A stretch of DNA of 18,433 nt from Oceanospirillaceae bacterium UBA7410 (GTDB taxonomy: Bacteria > Pseudomonadota > Gammaproteobacteria > Pseudomonadales > Balneatricaceae). The notes beneath the pieces are model-generated. The model worked only from the letters and a program-made list of their open reading frames with translations. It did not search any database and was not told the origin of the DNA. Position numbers and translations under genes: made by a program. The DNA is taken from NCBI GenBank assembly GCA_002470565.1, contig DKMQ01000082.1:1266-19698 (forward strand), in the 5' to 3' direction. Positions within the stretch are counted from its first letter, which is position 1; each line of letters begins with the position of its first letter. Positions 1-8,133 of the stretch are shown here, piece by piece.

Positions 1-1386
1 ATGGCCGTGGCAGTCTTAGTCCCAATTTCATTCGGTATGGCTCCAGAAACAGCGCTGATTTTGTTAGGCGCTATTTATACTGGTGCCATTTATGGTGGCG
101 CATATGCTGCTATTTTACTGAATACTCCTGGCACACCTTCAGCTATTGCTACGACCTTTGACGGTTATCCACTAGCAAAGCGTGGCAAAGGAGATTTGGC
201 AGTTGCCATCGCTTGTTTTTCGTCCGTATTTGGTGGTTTAGTAGGTGCTTTTGCGCTGCTTTTTCTTGCTCCCCCACTCGCCTCTGTCGCTTTGGCATTT
301 GGACCAGTAGAGTATTTTTGGTTATCTATTTTTGGACTTTCTCTAATTGCTTCCCTGTCTCAAGGTAACCTAATGATGGGCCTAGCAGGCGGTGCCTTAG
401 GTATGATTATGTCGACGGTAGGAGTGGCAGAAATTTCAGCTGACATCCGCCTGACTTTTGGTAGTCAAACCATGATTTCAGGGTTTGAAGTAGTGGGTGC
501 AATGATAGGGCTTTACTGCATTCCTGTGCTCATAGACATGTGCTCTACAGGAGAGAAACATCTAAAAATAACGGGTGAAGTGGCTAAGATGCCAATTCTT
601 AGCGCAGCACGCATTACCTTTAATTCAAAGTTCAATTTAATTCGGTCTTCCATTATTGGCACACTGGTTGGTATCTTGCCAGGTGCTGGAGGCTCGGTAG
701 CTGGCTTGGTAGCGTATACCGAAGCAAAACGCACCGCCAAACCTCACCAACGGTTTGGTGAAGGTGAACCCGATGGAATTATTGCAACTGAATCTGCAAA
801 TAATGCCACAGTGGGTGGCGGGTTTATACCTACCTTGGTATTAGGTATCCCTGGCACTCCACCGGATGCAGTGATCTTGGGAGCGCTTATGGTTCAGGGT
901 GTGCGGACTGGGCCAGAATTATTTCAGTCAAATGGTTCTATTGTTTACACCTTTATTTATGGTCTATTGATTGCCACTATACTCATGCTACCTATTGGCC
1001 TAATTATTGGCCGCTATGCATATAAATCTATTGTTACTATCCCTAAAGCAGTATTGGTTCCCACTGTTGGATTCATGACCATCATAGGCACTTATGCAAT
1101 CAGAAACAGTATCTCTGATGTTGTTGTCATGCTGTGCTTGGGAGTGTTCGGCTGGCTTATTTCGAAATATGGCTTTTCGGCATCGCCAATTGTGCTTGGC
1201 TTGATTCTTGGCCCCATAGCAGAACAAGGGTTTGTTCAGGCGTGGACTATTGGTGCGGCAGTCAATAATTTGCCTGGCATGTTCTTTGGACGGCCCTTAT
1301 CACAGGCGATTATCGCATTCACATTAATTTCGTTGGTATTACCTTGGTATTTAAGTAGAAAAACACAAATTAAGGCGGACGCTTAA
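1..1386 (+). CDS. tctA: TctA-family permease of a tripartite tricarboxylate (TTT) transporter, 5'-partial
   Basis: This is the large membrane subunit of a TTT secondary transporter, which imports organic anions delivered by a periplasmic TctC-type binding protein. The visible 461 residues are very hydrophobic. They carry the TctA signature near the start (L-N-T-P-G-T-P-S-A, followed by D-G-Y-P), and a second G-I-P-G-T-P-P-D-A repeat in the middle, as is usual for the two-fold family architecture. Family members are about 500 residues. Here roughly 40 N-terminal residues, including the first membrane helix, are missing, so the ATG at position 1 is probably an internal Met and the gene starts outside the window. 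The tctB start lies one base after the stop. The TctC gene is not visible and may lie upstream. The neighbouring comDE and hydroxyacid dehydrogenase suggest a 3-sulfolactate-type substrate, as proposed for SlcHFG in Roseovarius. The substrate is inference; the family is firm. Confidence 0.9.
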   Translation: MAVAVLVPISFGMAPETALILLGAIYTGAIYGGAYAAILLNTPGTPSAIATTFDGYPLAKRGKGDLAVAIACFSSVFGGLVGAFALLFLAPPLASVALAFGPVEYFWLSIFGLSLIASLSQGNLMMGLAGGALGMIMSTVGVAEISADIRLTFGSQTMISGFEVVGAMIGLYCIPVLIDMCSTGEKHLKITGEVAKMPILSAARITFNSKFNLIRSSIIGTLVGILPGAGGSVAGLVAYTEAKRTAKPHQRFGEGEPDGIIATESANNATVGGGFIPTLVLGIPGTPPDAVILGALMVQGVRTGPELFQSNGSIVYTFIYGLLIATILMLPIGLIIGRYAYKSIVTIPKAVLVPTVGFMTIIGTYAIRNSISDVVVMLCLGVFGWLISKYGFSASPIVLGLILGPIAEQGFVQAWTIGAAVNNLPGMFFGRPLSQAIIAFTLISLVLPWYLSRKTQIKADA

Positions 1387-1387
1387 G

Positions 1388-1867
1388 ATGATTGAATCAG
1401 ATGTAAAAGCATCCTCAGTGAACCCCGTAGATAGTGGCAGTAGGTTAGGTTCCATTCTAGTGGCAAGTTTGCTTATTATAATTGGCGTCATTACTTTATA
1501 TGATGCTGCAAGTTATACAGACGTAGATTCCAAAGTATTTCCTCAAACATCAGCTATTGCATTAATCCTATTTTCTACCTTGGCTATAGGCAAACAAATC
1601 ATACAGCCTACAGTGGTTTCAGGGATTGAGCTTGGCTCTTGGTGGCGAAGGATCGTTTTAGTCTCTAGCATGCTCCTATCCTGTGCATTAATGCCGTATA
1701 CCGGGCTATTGATTGCTTGTGTCCTGACATTTGTACTGGGTTTAATTGCGTCTATGCATGATTCTTGGACTAACAGAAAGGCCATCGTTTACTTTCTTTC
1801 TGGGCTATCAATAATAGTGTGCTTTTACGTACTGTTTAAATTTGTACTTCATGTGCCACTCCCCTAA
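1388..1867 (+). CDS. tctB: TctB-family small subunit of a TTT transporter
   Basis: A 159-residue protein with about four hydrophobic segments (roughly residues 23-41, 52-66, 88-125 and 137-155). This is the size and layout of the small TTT membrane subunit, which pairs with TctA. The sequence is poorly conserved in this family, so the call rests mainly on topology, length and position. The gene begins one base after the tctA stop, with an AAGG at 1372-1375 as a weak, rather distant ribosome binding site, so translational coupling to tctA is likely. The order tctA-tctB is the reverse of the common tctC-tctB-tctA order. No other family fits better. Confidence 0.78.
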   Translation: MIESDVKASSVNPVDSGSRLGSILVASLLIIIGVITLYDAASYTDVDSKVFPQTSAIALILFSTLAIGKQIIQPTVVSGIELGSWWRRIVLVSSMLLSCALMPYTGLLIACVLTFVLGLIASMHDSWTNRKAIVYFLSGLSIIVCFYVLFKFVLHVPLP

Positions 1868-1911
1868 GGAGATTTCACTCCACTGTTTTTCGATGGGTTG
1901 TTGATGCAGTA

Positions 1912-4860
1912 ATGATGTATGACCCAATGCCAGATTCACCAAGCTGTAACAATAATATGACCAACCCTGCTATCTACCATGCTGAGTTAATCAACTTTCA
2001 CACTGAGCTGACACAGATGCTGGATGGTGAGTGTGATTTTTCTGCAACAGGTGTTGCATTATATACCTCAGACGCTTCCAACTATCGCCAAATACCACTA
2101 GGTGTCGTATACCCTAAATCGGTTGATGACCTTGTTAACACCATAACACTGTGTCAAACATTCGGCCTGCCTGTGCTAATGCGTGGTGGTGGCACCTCTC
2201 AAAATGGTCAGGGAGTTAATGAGGCTGTGGTTGTAGACTGCTCTCGCTACCTCACTCGAGTCTCAGAAATTGATGTTGAAAACCAAACCGCGCTAGTAGA
2301 CCCTGGTGTGATCTGTGACGAGCTAAAACAACAGGCAGAAGTTTACGGCCTGACATTTGGGCCTGACCCTGGCACTCACAGTCGCTGTACCTTAGGCGGG
2401 ATGATTGGTAATAATTCTTGTGGACCGCATTCTATGCTCGCAGGAAAAACAGTCGAAAACGTCATAGAACTTGAAATACTCACCTCAGATGGTGCTCGAT
2501 TCTGGGTTGGCCCAACAACAGGTGTAGAGCTTGAAAACATCATTACTGGACATGACCGCAGGGCTATAATCTATCGTGAGCTGCTATCAATCCGTGATGA
2601 CTACCAGGAGCTTATTCGACAACGATATCCCGATATAAAGCGCAGAGTGTCAGGTTATAACCTAGACCAGCTTTTACCCGAAAATAACTTCAACGTGGCG
2701 CGCGCTTTGGTAGGTACAGAAGGAACCTGCGTCACCATATTGCAAGCGCGTGTCAAACTCATCCAAAATCCAGTCCACACTCGTTTAATAGTGCTTGGTT
2801 TTGAAGATATATTTGCTGCTGCGGACAGTGTGCCTGAAATTCTGCCATTTTCTCCGATTGCAATGGAGGGTTTAGACTGGGGCATTATTGGTGACTTAAT
2901 AGACCGTAACCTTAAAAAGGTTGAAATCGCTTTGTTACCTCAAGGTCGCGCATGGTTGATGGTTGAGCTGTGCGCAGACAGCCCCGAACATCTAGATCAT
3001 TTGTGCAGTAAGTTTGAAGCTACAATGCAAGAATCAAAGCGTGTGAAGTCGGTATTACAAGTCAAAAGTTCTGCCCACACTGCTTCAATATGGAGTATTC
3101 GTGAGCAAGGTGCATCAGCAACGGCAATGGGGCTCAATCCAGGTGATCCAGACCCAGTGGTTGGTTGGGAAGACACCGCTGTAGATCCACAACAGCTGGG
3201 TGACTATCTACGTGAATTTAGCGCATTAATCCAACGTTATGGGTATACCAGCAGTCTATATGGCCATTTTGGTGATGGCTGTATCCATGCCCGAATAACC
3301 TTCGATACCCGCACAGCCAAAGGCATTAGCAAGTGGCGCAAGTTTAGTGTTGAAATTGCGCAGCTAGTCGTGCAATTTGGTGGATCACTGTCTGGTGAAC
3401 ATGGGGATGGCCAGGCTAAAGCTGAATTTTTACCCATTATGTTTGGGCCAGAATTGATGCATGCTTTTGGGAGATTTAAAAAAATCTGGGACCCAGAGCA
3501 ACGCATGAACCCAGGTAAGCTTATAGATGCTTACAAGATGGACGAAAACCTCCGCTACGGTGCCGACTATAAGCTACCACTGATACCAACTGTATTGCAT
3601 TTTAAAGACGATGTGGGTGGCTTCTCTCGCGCCACTGAACGCTGCATTGGCATGGGCAAGTGTCGTTCTCAAAGTGGTGCAATGTGCCCTAGCTATCAGG
3701 TAACCCAGGAAGAGCGCTATTCCACTCGTGGTAGGGCTCACTTGCTTCATGAGATGGTGCGAGGTGAAGTGATTCAGGATGGCTGGGCTAACAAGGATAT
3801 TGCCGATTCATTTGAGCATTGCCTGTCATGCAAGGCCTGTAAGACGGAATGCCCAACGCAGGTGGATATTGCAACCTACAAGGCAGAGTTTATGTCTGCC
3901 CATTATGCCAACAAGCGGCGACCACTGCACCACTACCCCTTAGCTTATATTGGTAATTTACTGCCTAAGCTTTCCAGAGTTTCTGGTGTGGTGAATATAC
4001 TGCAATCGGGATTTGCAGGTAAGCTGACAAAAATATTTTTGGGTTTGAGTGATGAAAAGGGTTTGCCCAAGCTTGCCGATCAATCCTTTACTAACTGGGC
4101 TAAAAAACATGCTGACCACCAGGATCATGCATTTGACTGGTTTGGTGAAAAGAGTCAGCCCACTGTTGTCCTTTGGGCAGATAGTGTGAATAACCATTAT
4201 CGTCCCCAATTATTAAAAAGTGCAGTTAATGTATTACTTAAAAGTGGCCACCAAGTGGCTGTGGCAAGGCAACATTTTTGTTGTGGGCGGCCATTATATG
4301 AATATGGTTTTTTAGCTCAAGCATTAAAGCAATTGGCTTTAATTCTAGAGGGATTTCACTCTAGCTTGCCAGCCAAATGTTCGGTGGTAGTGCTTGAGCC
4401 TTCGTGTTTATCAGTGTTTAAAGATGAACTCTTAAACGCTTTTCCTGACGATGCGCGGGCAATTGATTTAAGTAACAGGGCCAAAACATTGGCCAGATAT
4501 CTCAGTGATGAATCTATTGCCCTATCAAAACAATTAGATAGTGGGATGTTGCACCTTCACTGCCATGATAAGTCTTTAGGCATGTCATCACATGAAAGAG
4601 AGTGGATGCAGCGTTGTTTTAAAGACCTAAAAGAACCTGAAAGTGGCTGTTGCGGCATGGCAGGAACCTATGGATTAAAGAAGAAGACAAGGTCTATTGG
4701 GCAACGTTTATTTGAACGACGCCTAAAACCTGCAATTAATAATGCTACAGATGGCACAGTGTTGGTTACTAATGGGTTTAGCTGTTTTGAACAGATGTCT
4801 GATGGGCATGCCAAGCGCTGCGTTTTACACCCTGTTGAAGTCATTGAAATCTGTTTGTAG
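1912..4860 (+). CDS. FAD-binding / Fe-S D-2-hydroxyacid dehydrogenase (GlcD-GlpC fusion), candidate sulfolactate dehydrogenase
   Basis: A 982-residue fusion. Residues about 55-270 form a PCMH-type FAD domain, with R-G-G-G-T-S near 91-96 and P-D-P-G-T near 151. Residues about 280-540 form the FAD-oxidase C-terminal domain, with Y-G-H-F-G-D-G at about 450 and S-G-E-H-G-D-G at about 494. A ferredoxin-like Fe-S region follows, with cysteines from 578 and a C-x2-C-x2-C-x3-C-P cluster at 637-647. Two CCG-type heterodisulfide-reductase motifs lie at 790-791 and 913-914. The layout matches YdiJ/D-lactate-type dehydrogenases of about 1000 residues, which oxidise D-2-hydroxyacids and pass electrons to the respiratory chain. 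Lying between a TTT transporter and comDE, it may oxidise one enantiomer of 3-sulfolactate to sulfopyruvate, the role given to SlcD in Roseovarius; this is inference. The start is uncertain: the AAGGAG at 1866-1871 is too far upstream, and ATG 1915 or 1957 are alternatives. Glycolate, D-lactate or D-2-hydroxyglutarate are other possible substrates. Confidence 0.88.
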   Translation: MMYDPMPDSPSCNNNMTNPAIYHAELINFHTELTQMLDGECDFSATGVALYTSDASNYRQIPLGVVYPKSVDDLVNTITLCQTFGLPVLMRGGGTSQNGQGVNEAVVVDCSRYLTRVSEIDVENQTALVDPGVICDELKQQAEVYGLTFGPDPGTHSRCTLGGMIGNNSCGPHSMLAGKTVENVIELEILTSDGARFWVGPTTGVELENIITGHDRRAIIYRELLSIRDDYQELIRQRYPDIKRRVSGYNLDQLLPENNFNVARALVGTEGTCVTILQARVKLIQNPVHTRLIVLGFEDIFAAADSVPEILPFSPIAMEGLDWGIIGDLIDRNLKKVEIALLPQGRAWLMVELCADSPEHLDHLCSKFEATMQESKRVKSVLQVKSSAHTASIWSIREQGASATAMGLNPGDPDPVVGWEDTAVDPQQLGDYLREFSALIQRYGYTSSLYGHFGDGCIHARITFDTRTAKGISKWRKFSVEIAQLVVQFGGSLSGEHGDGQAKAEFLPIMFGPELMHAFGRFKKIWDPEQRMNPGKLIDAYKMDENLRYGADYKLPLIPTVLHFKDDVGGFSRATERCIGMGKCRSQSGAMCPSYQVTQEERYSTRGRAHLLHEMVRGEVIQDGWANKDIADSFEHCLSCKACKTECPTQVDIATYKAEFMSAHYANKRRPLHHYPLAYIGNLLPKLSRVSGVVNILQSGFAGKLTKIFLGLSDEKGLPKLADQSFTNWAKKHADHQDHAFDWFGEKSQPTVVLWADSVNNHYRPQLLKSAVNVLLKSGHQVAVARQHFCCGRPLYEYGFLAQALKQLALILEGFHSSLPAKCSVVVLEPSCLSVFKDELLNAFPDDARAIDLSNRAKTLARYLSDESIALSKQLDSGMLHLHCHDKSLGMSSHEREWMQRCFKDLKEPESGCCGMAGTYGLKKKTRSIGQRLFERRLKPAINNATDGTVLVTNGFSCFEQMSDGHAKRCVLHPVEVIEICL

Positions 4861-4921
4861 TCATACTAATTACGCAGTTTCAGTGCAAAAAGATGTAGCG
4901 AACTGCTCCGAATCCCACGAC

Positions 4922-4952
4922 ACTAAAAGTAAATTTTAAATTTACCTTTAGT
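4922..4952. repeat. AT-rich inverted repeat upstream of comD
   Basis: Arms at 4922-4934 and 4940-4952 pair over 13 positions with one mismatch around a 5-base loop. It lies in the 162-base gap between the dehydrogenase and comD. It is followed by an A-run rather than a T-run, so on the plus strand it does not look like an intrinsic terminator. It may be a regulator site or an mRNA hairpin; the function is unknown. Confidence 0.45.
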
Positions 4953-4966
4953 CAAAAAAATATAGA

Positions 4967-4998
4967 TTGAATTAAATTCTACTATACCTGATTATAAT
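4967..4998 (+). promoter_or_regulatory. possible comD promoter
   Basis: A perfect TATAAT at 4993-4998 sits 24 bases before the comD ATG. The best -35-like hexamer, TTGAAT at 4967-4972, is 20 bases away, which is longer than ideal. The surrounding gap is AT-rich and preceded by an inverted repeat, so a separate promoter for comDE and the genes after it is plausible but unproven. Confidence 0.3.
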
Positions 4999-5022
4999 TC
5001 ATAAATAACTTTGGAGGTGAGC

Positions 5023-5520
5023 ATGCAGTTGGACAAAATCGTTATCGATGCATTTGAAAAGAACAAAATTGAACTAGTCACTACGGTGCCCTGTAAACAG
5101 TTGAGTGGTGTAATAGCTGAACTAGAAGCACGCGAAAGTATGACGCATATTCCAGCCAACAAAGAAGACGAAGGTATGGGCATTTGCGCAGGTGCGTTTA
5201 TGGGTGGCAAAAGGTCTGCCATTATTATGCAAAACACAGCGATTGGTGTAACCATTAATACTTTGGTGACATTAACTCAATTTTATCGCTTACCATTGCC
5301 TATGTTAATTAGTTTCCGTGGCGAGCTAGGCGAGCCTGTGGCTTGTCAGGTTGAAATGGCGGTCCACACCAAGGCTCTATTAGCCCAGCTGGGTATTCCA
5401 ACCTATCACTTCCATAATCGTGATGATGTTCATGAGTTGGATGAGATATTAAAATATACCTTTATGTGTAACAAACCTGTAGCGATTTTGACCGACGCTT
5501 CATTTTGGAAAGGAGAGTAA
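5023..5520 (+). CDS. comD: sulfopyruvate decarboxylase subunit alpha (ComD)
   Basis: With ComE, this forms the thiamine-diphosphate (TPP) enzyme that converts 3-sulfopyruvate to sulfoacetaldehyde plus CO2. The 165-residue protein is the pyrimidine-binding half of a TPP enzyme. It carries the acidic segment N-K-E-D-E-G-M-G-I near residues 47-55, which supplies the activating glutamate, and the conserved Q-N-T-A-I-G that follows. The start at 5023 is chosen because an excellent GGAGGTGA (5013-5020) stands directly before it; the upstream in-frame TTG at 5011 would include that ribosome binding site in the protein. comE begins one base after the stop. The main alternative, phosphonopyruvate decarboxylase, is normally one chain of about 380 residues. 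The split subunits and the presence of xsc in the same window favour sulfopyruvate. Confidence 0.92.
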   Translation: MQLDKIVIDAFEKNKIELVTTVPCKQLSGVIAELEARESMTHIPANKEDEGMGICAGAFMGGKRSAIIMQNTAIGVTINTLVTLTQFYRLPLPMLISFRGELGEPVACQVEMAVHTKALLAQLGIPTYHFHNRDDVHELDEILKYTFMCNKPVAILTDASFWKGE

Positions 5521-5521
5521 T

Positions 5522-6076
5522 ATGATACGTTCCGAGATTATTAAAAATTTAGTCCCCGTCCTTTCCGGACAACTAGTGGTTTGTAATATTGGTCTGCCCA
5601 GTCAGGAAATGCATTTGTTTGGAGACCAACCTAGCAATTTTTATATGTTAGGCACCATGGGCTTATCTTCATCCATTGGACTTGGTTTAGCTTTGGCGCA
5701 GGACAAAACAGTGATAGCCATTGATGGTGATGGCTCGGTCTTAACCAACTTAGGCACGCTACCCACTATTGCAAACAATGTAAGAGATAACTTTATTTTA
5801 CTCATTATAGATAATGGAAGTTATGGCTCAACAGGTGATCAACCCACTTATGCGGGTAAAAAAACCTCTCTGGCTGCAGTAGCAAGTGCATGTGGTTGTG
5901 AAAACGTCATTGAATGTCAGGCTGATGAGGCGGTAGATGTTGTTGAAGCAGCTATTGCTAGCAAAAAAATGACTATTATTATTTGCAAATGTATCTCAGG
6001 CAATATCCCCGTCCCAGTGATTACTTTAGATCCTGTGGTGATTAGGCACCGGTTCATGCAGGCAGTAGAAGCATGA
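5522..6076 (+). CDS. comE: sulfopyruvate decarboxylase subunit beta (ComE)
   Basis: This is the TPP-binding half of sulfopyruvate decarboxylase. The 184-residue protein shows the classic TPP/Mg motif G-D-G-S at residues 69-72, with the paired Asn at 98 (D-N-G-S-Y), the usual 28-residue separation. The adjacent S-T-G-D-Q-P-T resembles that of sulfopyruvate and phosphonopyruvate decarboxylases. The start has a strong AAGGAGAG site overlapping the end of comD, and only one base separates the two genes, consistent with a fixed subunit ratio. The enzyme supplies sulfoacetaldehyde, the substrate of the Xsc encoded at 10151-11929. In methanogens the same pair makes coenzyme M. Here the presence of xsc and hydroxyacid dehydrogenases points to catabolism. 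Confidence 0.92.
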   Translation: MIRSEIIKNLVPVLSGQLVVCNIGLPSQEMHLFGDQPSNFYMLGTMGLSSSIGLGLALAQDKTVIAIDGDGSVLTNLGTLPTIANNVRDNFILLIIDNGSYGSTGDQPTYAGKKTSLAAVASACGCENVIECQADEAVDVVEAAIASKKMTIIICKCISGNIPVPVITLDPVVIRHRFMQAVEA

Positions 6077-6095
6077 AAGGCACTTTGAAGGTTCT

Positions 6096-7241
6096 ATGGT
6101 TAGCAAATTAGACAGCAGGGCTGCCAGTATTGCAGACCTGAAGCTGCTTACTAGAAAGCGCATCCCTAAGTTTGCCTATGAGTATCTGGTAGGAGGTTGT
6201 AATAATGATCAAGCTATCTCACATAACAGAGAAGCTTTAGATCGTATTTTTTTACACCCTTCTTACCTTTCTAGAACTCAACCTGCTAGCCTAAAAACCC
6301 GCGTTTTAGGGGTGGAGTATGATGCCCCATTTGGCATTGCTCCGCTGGGCTTAAGCGGATTGATTTGGCCTAAAGCTGCGGAGTATCATGGCGCAGCAGC
6401 AAAAAAAGCCAATATTCCATATATATTAAGTACCCTAGCAAGCACATCAATAGAGGATGCTGCTGCGTGTGCTGGGCGTAATCTTTGGTTTCAACTTTAC
6501 CCACCTAAAGATCAGGAAATCAGGCTTGACCTTATGCAAAGGGCCCAGCAGGTAGGGTGTAATAATCTAGTGGTCACTATTGATGTTCCTGTTGCTGGAA
6601 GAAGGCCAAACGATATTAAAAATGGCTTATCGGTGCCACCTAAAATCACTCTCAAGAGCATTTATCAAACCTTGTCTAGGCCATCCTGGGCAATGGCAAC
6701 TGGCTTGAATGGCATGCCACAATTTGCCAGCATGACGCCCTATATGAAAAAGCTATCCAACCTTAACGATGTAGCTAACTATATTCGCAGCACTTTAAAG
6801 GAACCTGTAGACATTACTATGCTGGAGCAGTTGCGACAGCAATGGTCAGGAAACTTGATTGTTAAGGGTGTTCTTAACGTTGAAGATGCAAAATACTGCG
6901 CCGCTATCAATGCTGACGCTATTATTGTATCTAACCATGGTGGCAGGCAACTGGATGCAGCCTGTTCTCCAGCCCAGGTGATGAAGGAAATAGTTGACAG
7001 CGTGGGTGATAAGCTTGAAGTCTTTGTAGATAGTGGCGTTGAATCGGGTGTTGATATTGCCAGATACTTGGCTTTAGGCGCTAACATGGTTTTTTCTGGC
7101 AGGCCGTATATGTATGGTGTTGGTGCATTTGGGCAGCAAGGGGCCGATCACTGCATCGACATACTTTATAGTGAGCTTGAGCAAGTTATGAACCAATTAG
7201 GGTGCTCATCGCCTGATGAACTAGTGAAATTTTTAAAGTGA
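6096..7241 (+). CDS. FMN-dependent L-2-hydroxyacid dehydrogenase/oxidase (LldD/glycolate oxidase family)
   Basis: A 381-residue member of the alpha-hydroxyacid-oxidising FMN TIM-barrel family, usually 350-400 residues. Family active-site elements are all visible: the N-terminal F-A-Y-E-Y (Tyr30, matching Tyr24 of glycolate oxidase), F-Q-L-Y with the second catalytic Tyr, the V-K-G-V lysine that contacts FMN N1, and S-N-H-G-G-R-Q-L-D with the catalytic His and substrate-binding Arg. Such enzymes oxidise L-2-hydroxyacids (lactate, glycolate, mandelate) to 2-oxoacids. The gene starts 19 bases after comE, so it is very probably co-transcribed. This suggests the product of its reaction is the ComDE substrate, sulfopyruvate, making L-(S)-sulfolactate the likely substrate. 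That assignment is inference from context; lactate remains possible. Confidence 0.88.
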   Translation: MVSKLDSRAASIADLKLLTRKRIPKFAYEYLVGGCNNDQAISHNREALDRIFLHPSYLSRTQPASLKTRVLGVEYDAPFGIAPLGLSGLIWPKAAEYHGAAAKKANIPYILSTLASTSIEDAAACAGRNLWFQLYPPKDQEIRLDLMQRAQQVGCNNLVVTIDVPVAGRRPNDIKNGLSVPPKITLKSIYQTLSRPSWAMATGLNGMPQFASMTPYMKKLSNLNDVANYIRSTLKEPVDITMLEQLRQQWSGNLIVKGVLNVEDAKYCAAINADAIIVSNHGGRQLDAACSPAQVMKEIVDSVGDKLEVFVDSGVESGVDIARYLALGANMVFSGRPYMYGVGAFGQQGADHCIDILYSELEQVMNQLGCSSPDELVKFLK

Positions 7242-7318
7242 CTATGCATTTACACCATCTTAAGGACTTAGATGGATCATTTTATTTGAGTGAGAATACT
7301 TAAATTATAGGAGTTGAT

Positions 7319-8074
7319 GTGGAACCTACAATGTTTAATGTTGCTGGCAAAGTGGTGTGTGTAACTGGTGCGAGTGGCGGCATAGGCCGTTCTATTGCTA
7401 CTTATTTAGCAGATAATGGAGCCATGGTCGTAGGCGTGGCCAGAAGAGAATCAGAGTTAATGGCTTGGTCTAAGTCAGCTGGGGGTAATACAGCTTTTGT
7501 GGCAACTGATTTGTCTGATAGAAGTTTGATGCCAGAAAACATTACCCAAATTGAAAGCCATTTTGGGGCGCCAGACATTTTAATTAATGCTGCAGGTATT
7601 AATACCCGAGAAGCCGCTGATGATGTGACAGCGGCTGGTTGGGACATTACTATGAATATTAATTTAATGGCACCCTTCTTCTTGGCTCAAGGTTTAGTGC
7701 CAGCCATGCAGCGTAAAGGCTGGGGGCGTATTATTAACTTCGCTTCTTTACAATCACGTAGAGCTTTTCCTAGTGGCATTGCCTACGGAGCATCAAAAGG
7801 TGGTGTTGAGCAATTGACTAGAGCCATGGCAGAAGCCTGGTCTTCTCAAGGGGTCAATGTCAATGCTCTGGCCCCAGGCTTTTTTCCTACAGAACTCACA
7901 GAATCTGTTTTTGCAGATCCAGTAAGATCTAATCGCAATGCACAGCAAACCTGTATAGGCCGCAATGGTAAAGAGAATGACTTGTATGGCCCGGTGTTAT
8001 TTTTCTGCTCCTCAGCTAGCGACTATGTTACAGGTCAAACGTTATTTTTAGATGGCGGCTTTACCGCTAAATAA
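7319..8074 (+). CDS. short-chain dehydrogenase/reductase (SDR), substrate unknown
   Basis: A 251-residue classical SDR with a Rossmann fold. The T-G-x3-G-I-G cofactor motif is at residues 16-23, N-A-A-G in the middle, and the catalytic Ser143, Tyr156 and Lys160 are all present. Arginines directly after the second strand (A-R-R) hint at NADP(H), a weak inference. The start is GTG at 7319, because a TAGGAG site ends five bases before it; the in-frame ATG at 7331 would be too far from that site. The 77-base gap from the FMN enzyme holds a short hairpin (7255-7275) but no clear terminator. In this setting it could oxidise 2,3-dihydroxypropane-1-sulfonate or a related sulfonated alcohol or aldehyde, or interconvert sulfolactate stereochemistry. 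It could equally be a sugar or polyol dehydrogenase. Confidence 0.87.
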   Translation: MEPTMFNVAGKVVCVTGASGGIGRSIATYLADNGAMVVGVARRESELMAWSKSAGGNTAFVATDLSDRSLMPENITQIESHFGAPDILINAAGINTREAADDVTAAGWDITMNINLMAPFFLAQGLVPAMQRKGWGRIINFASLQSRRAFPSGIAYGASKGGVEQLTRAMAEAWSSQGVNVNALAPGFFPTELTESVFADPVRSNRNAQQTCIGRNGKENDLYGPVLFFCSSASDYVTGQTLFLDGGFTAK

Positions 8075-8133
8075 CACAAATACACGCAACCTTTGACCCT
8101 AACCATCTATCAGAAGTGTTAGACGCCATAGAG

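Noticed and set aside
4742..4939. 65-codon plus-strand frame spanning the end of the FAD/Fe-S gene
   Set aside because: It mostly overlaps the conserved C-terminal CCG domain in another frame; the tail is in the intergenic gap and shows no domain.
5011..5022. TTG start of comD four codons upstream
   Set aside because: Those codons are the GGAGGTGA ribosome binding site of the ATG at 5023.
5023..6076. Phosphonopyruvate decarboxylase instead of sulfopyruvate decarboxylase
   Set aside because: That enzyme is normally a single chain with PEP mutase nearby; here the subunits are split, no PEP mutase is seen and xsc is present.
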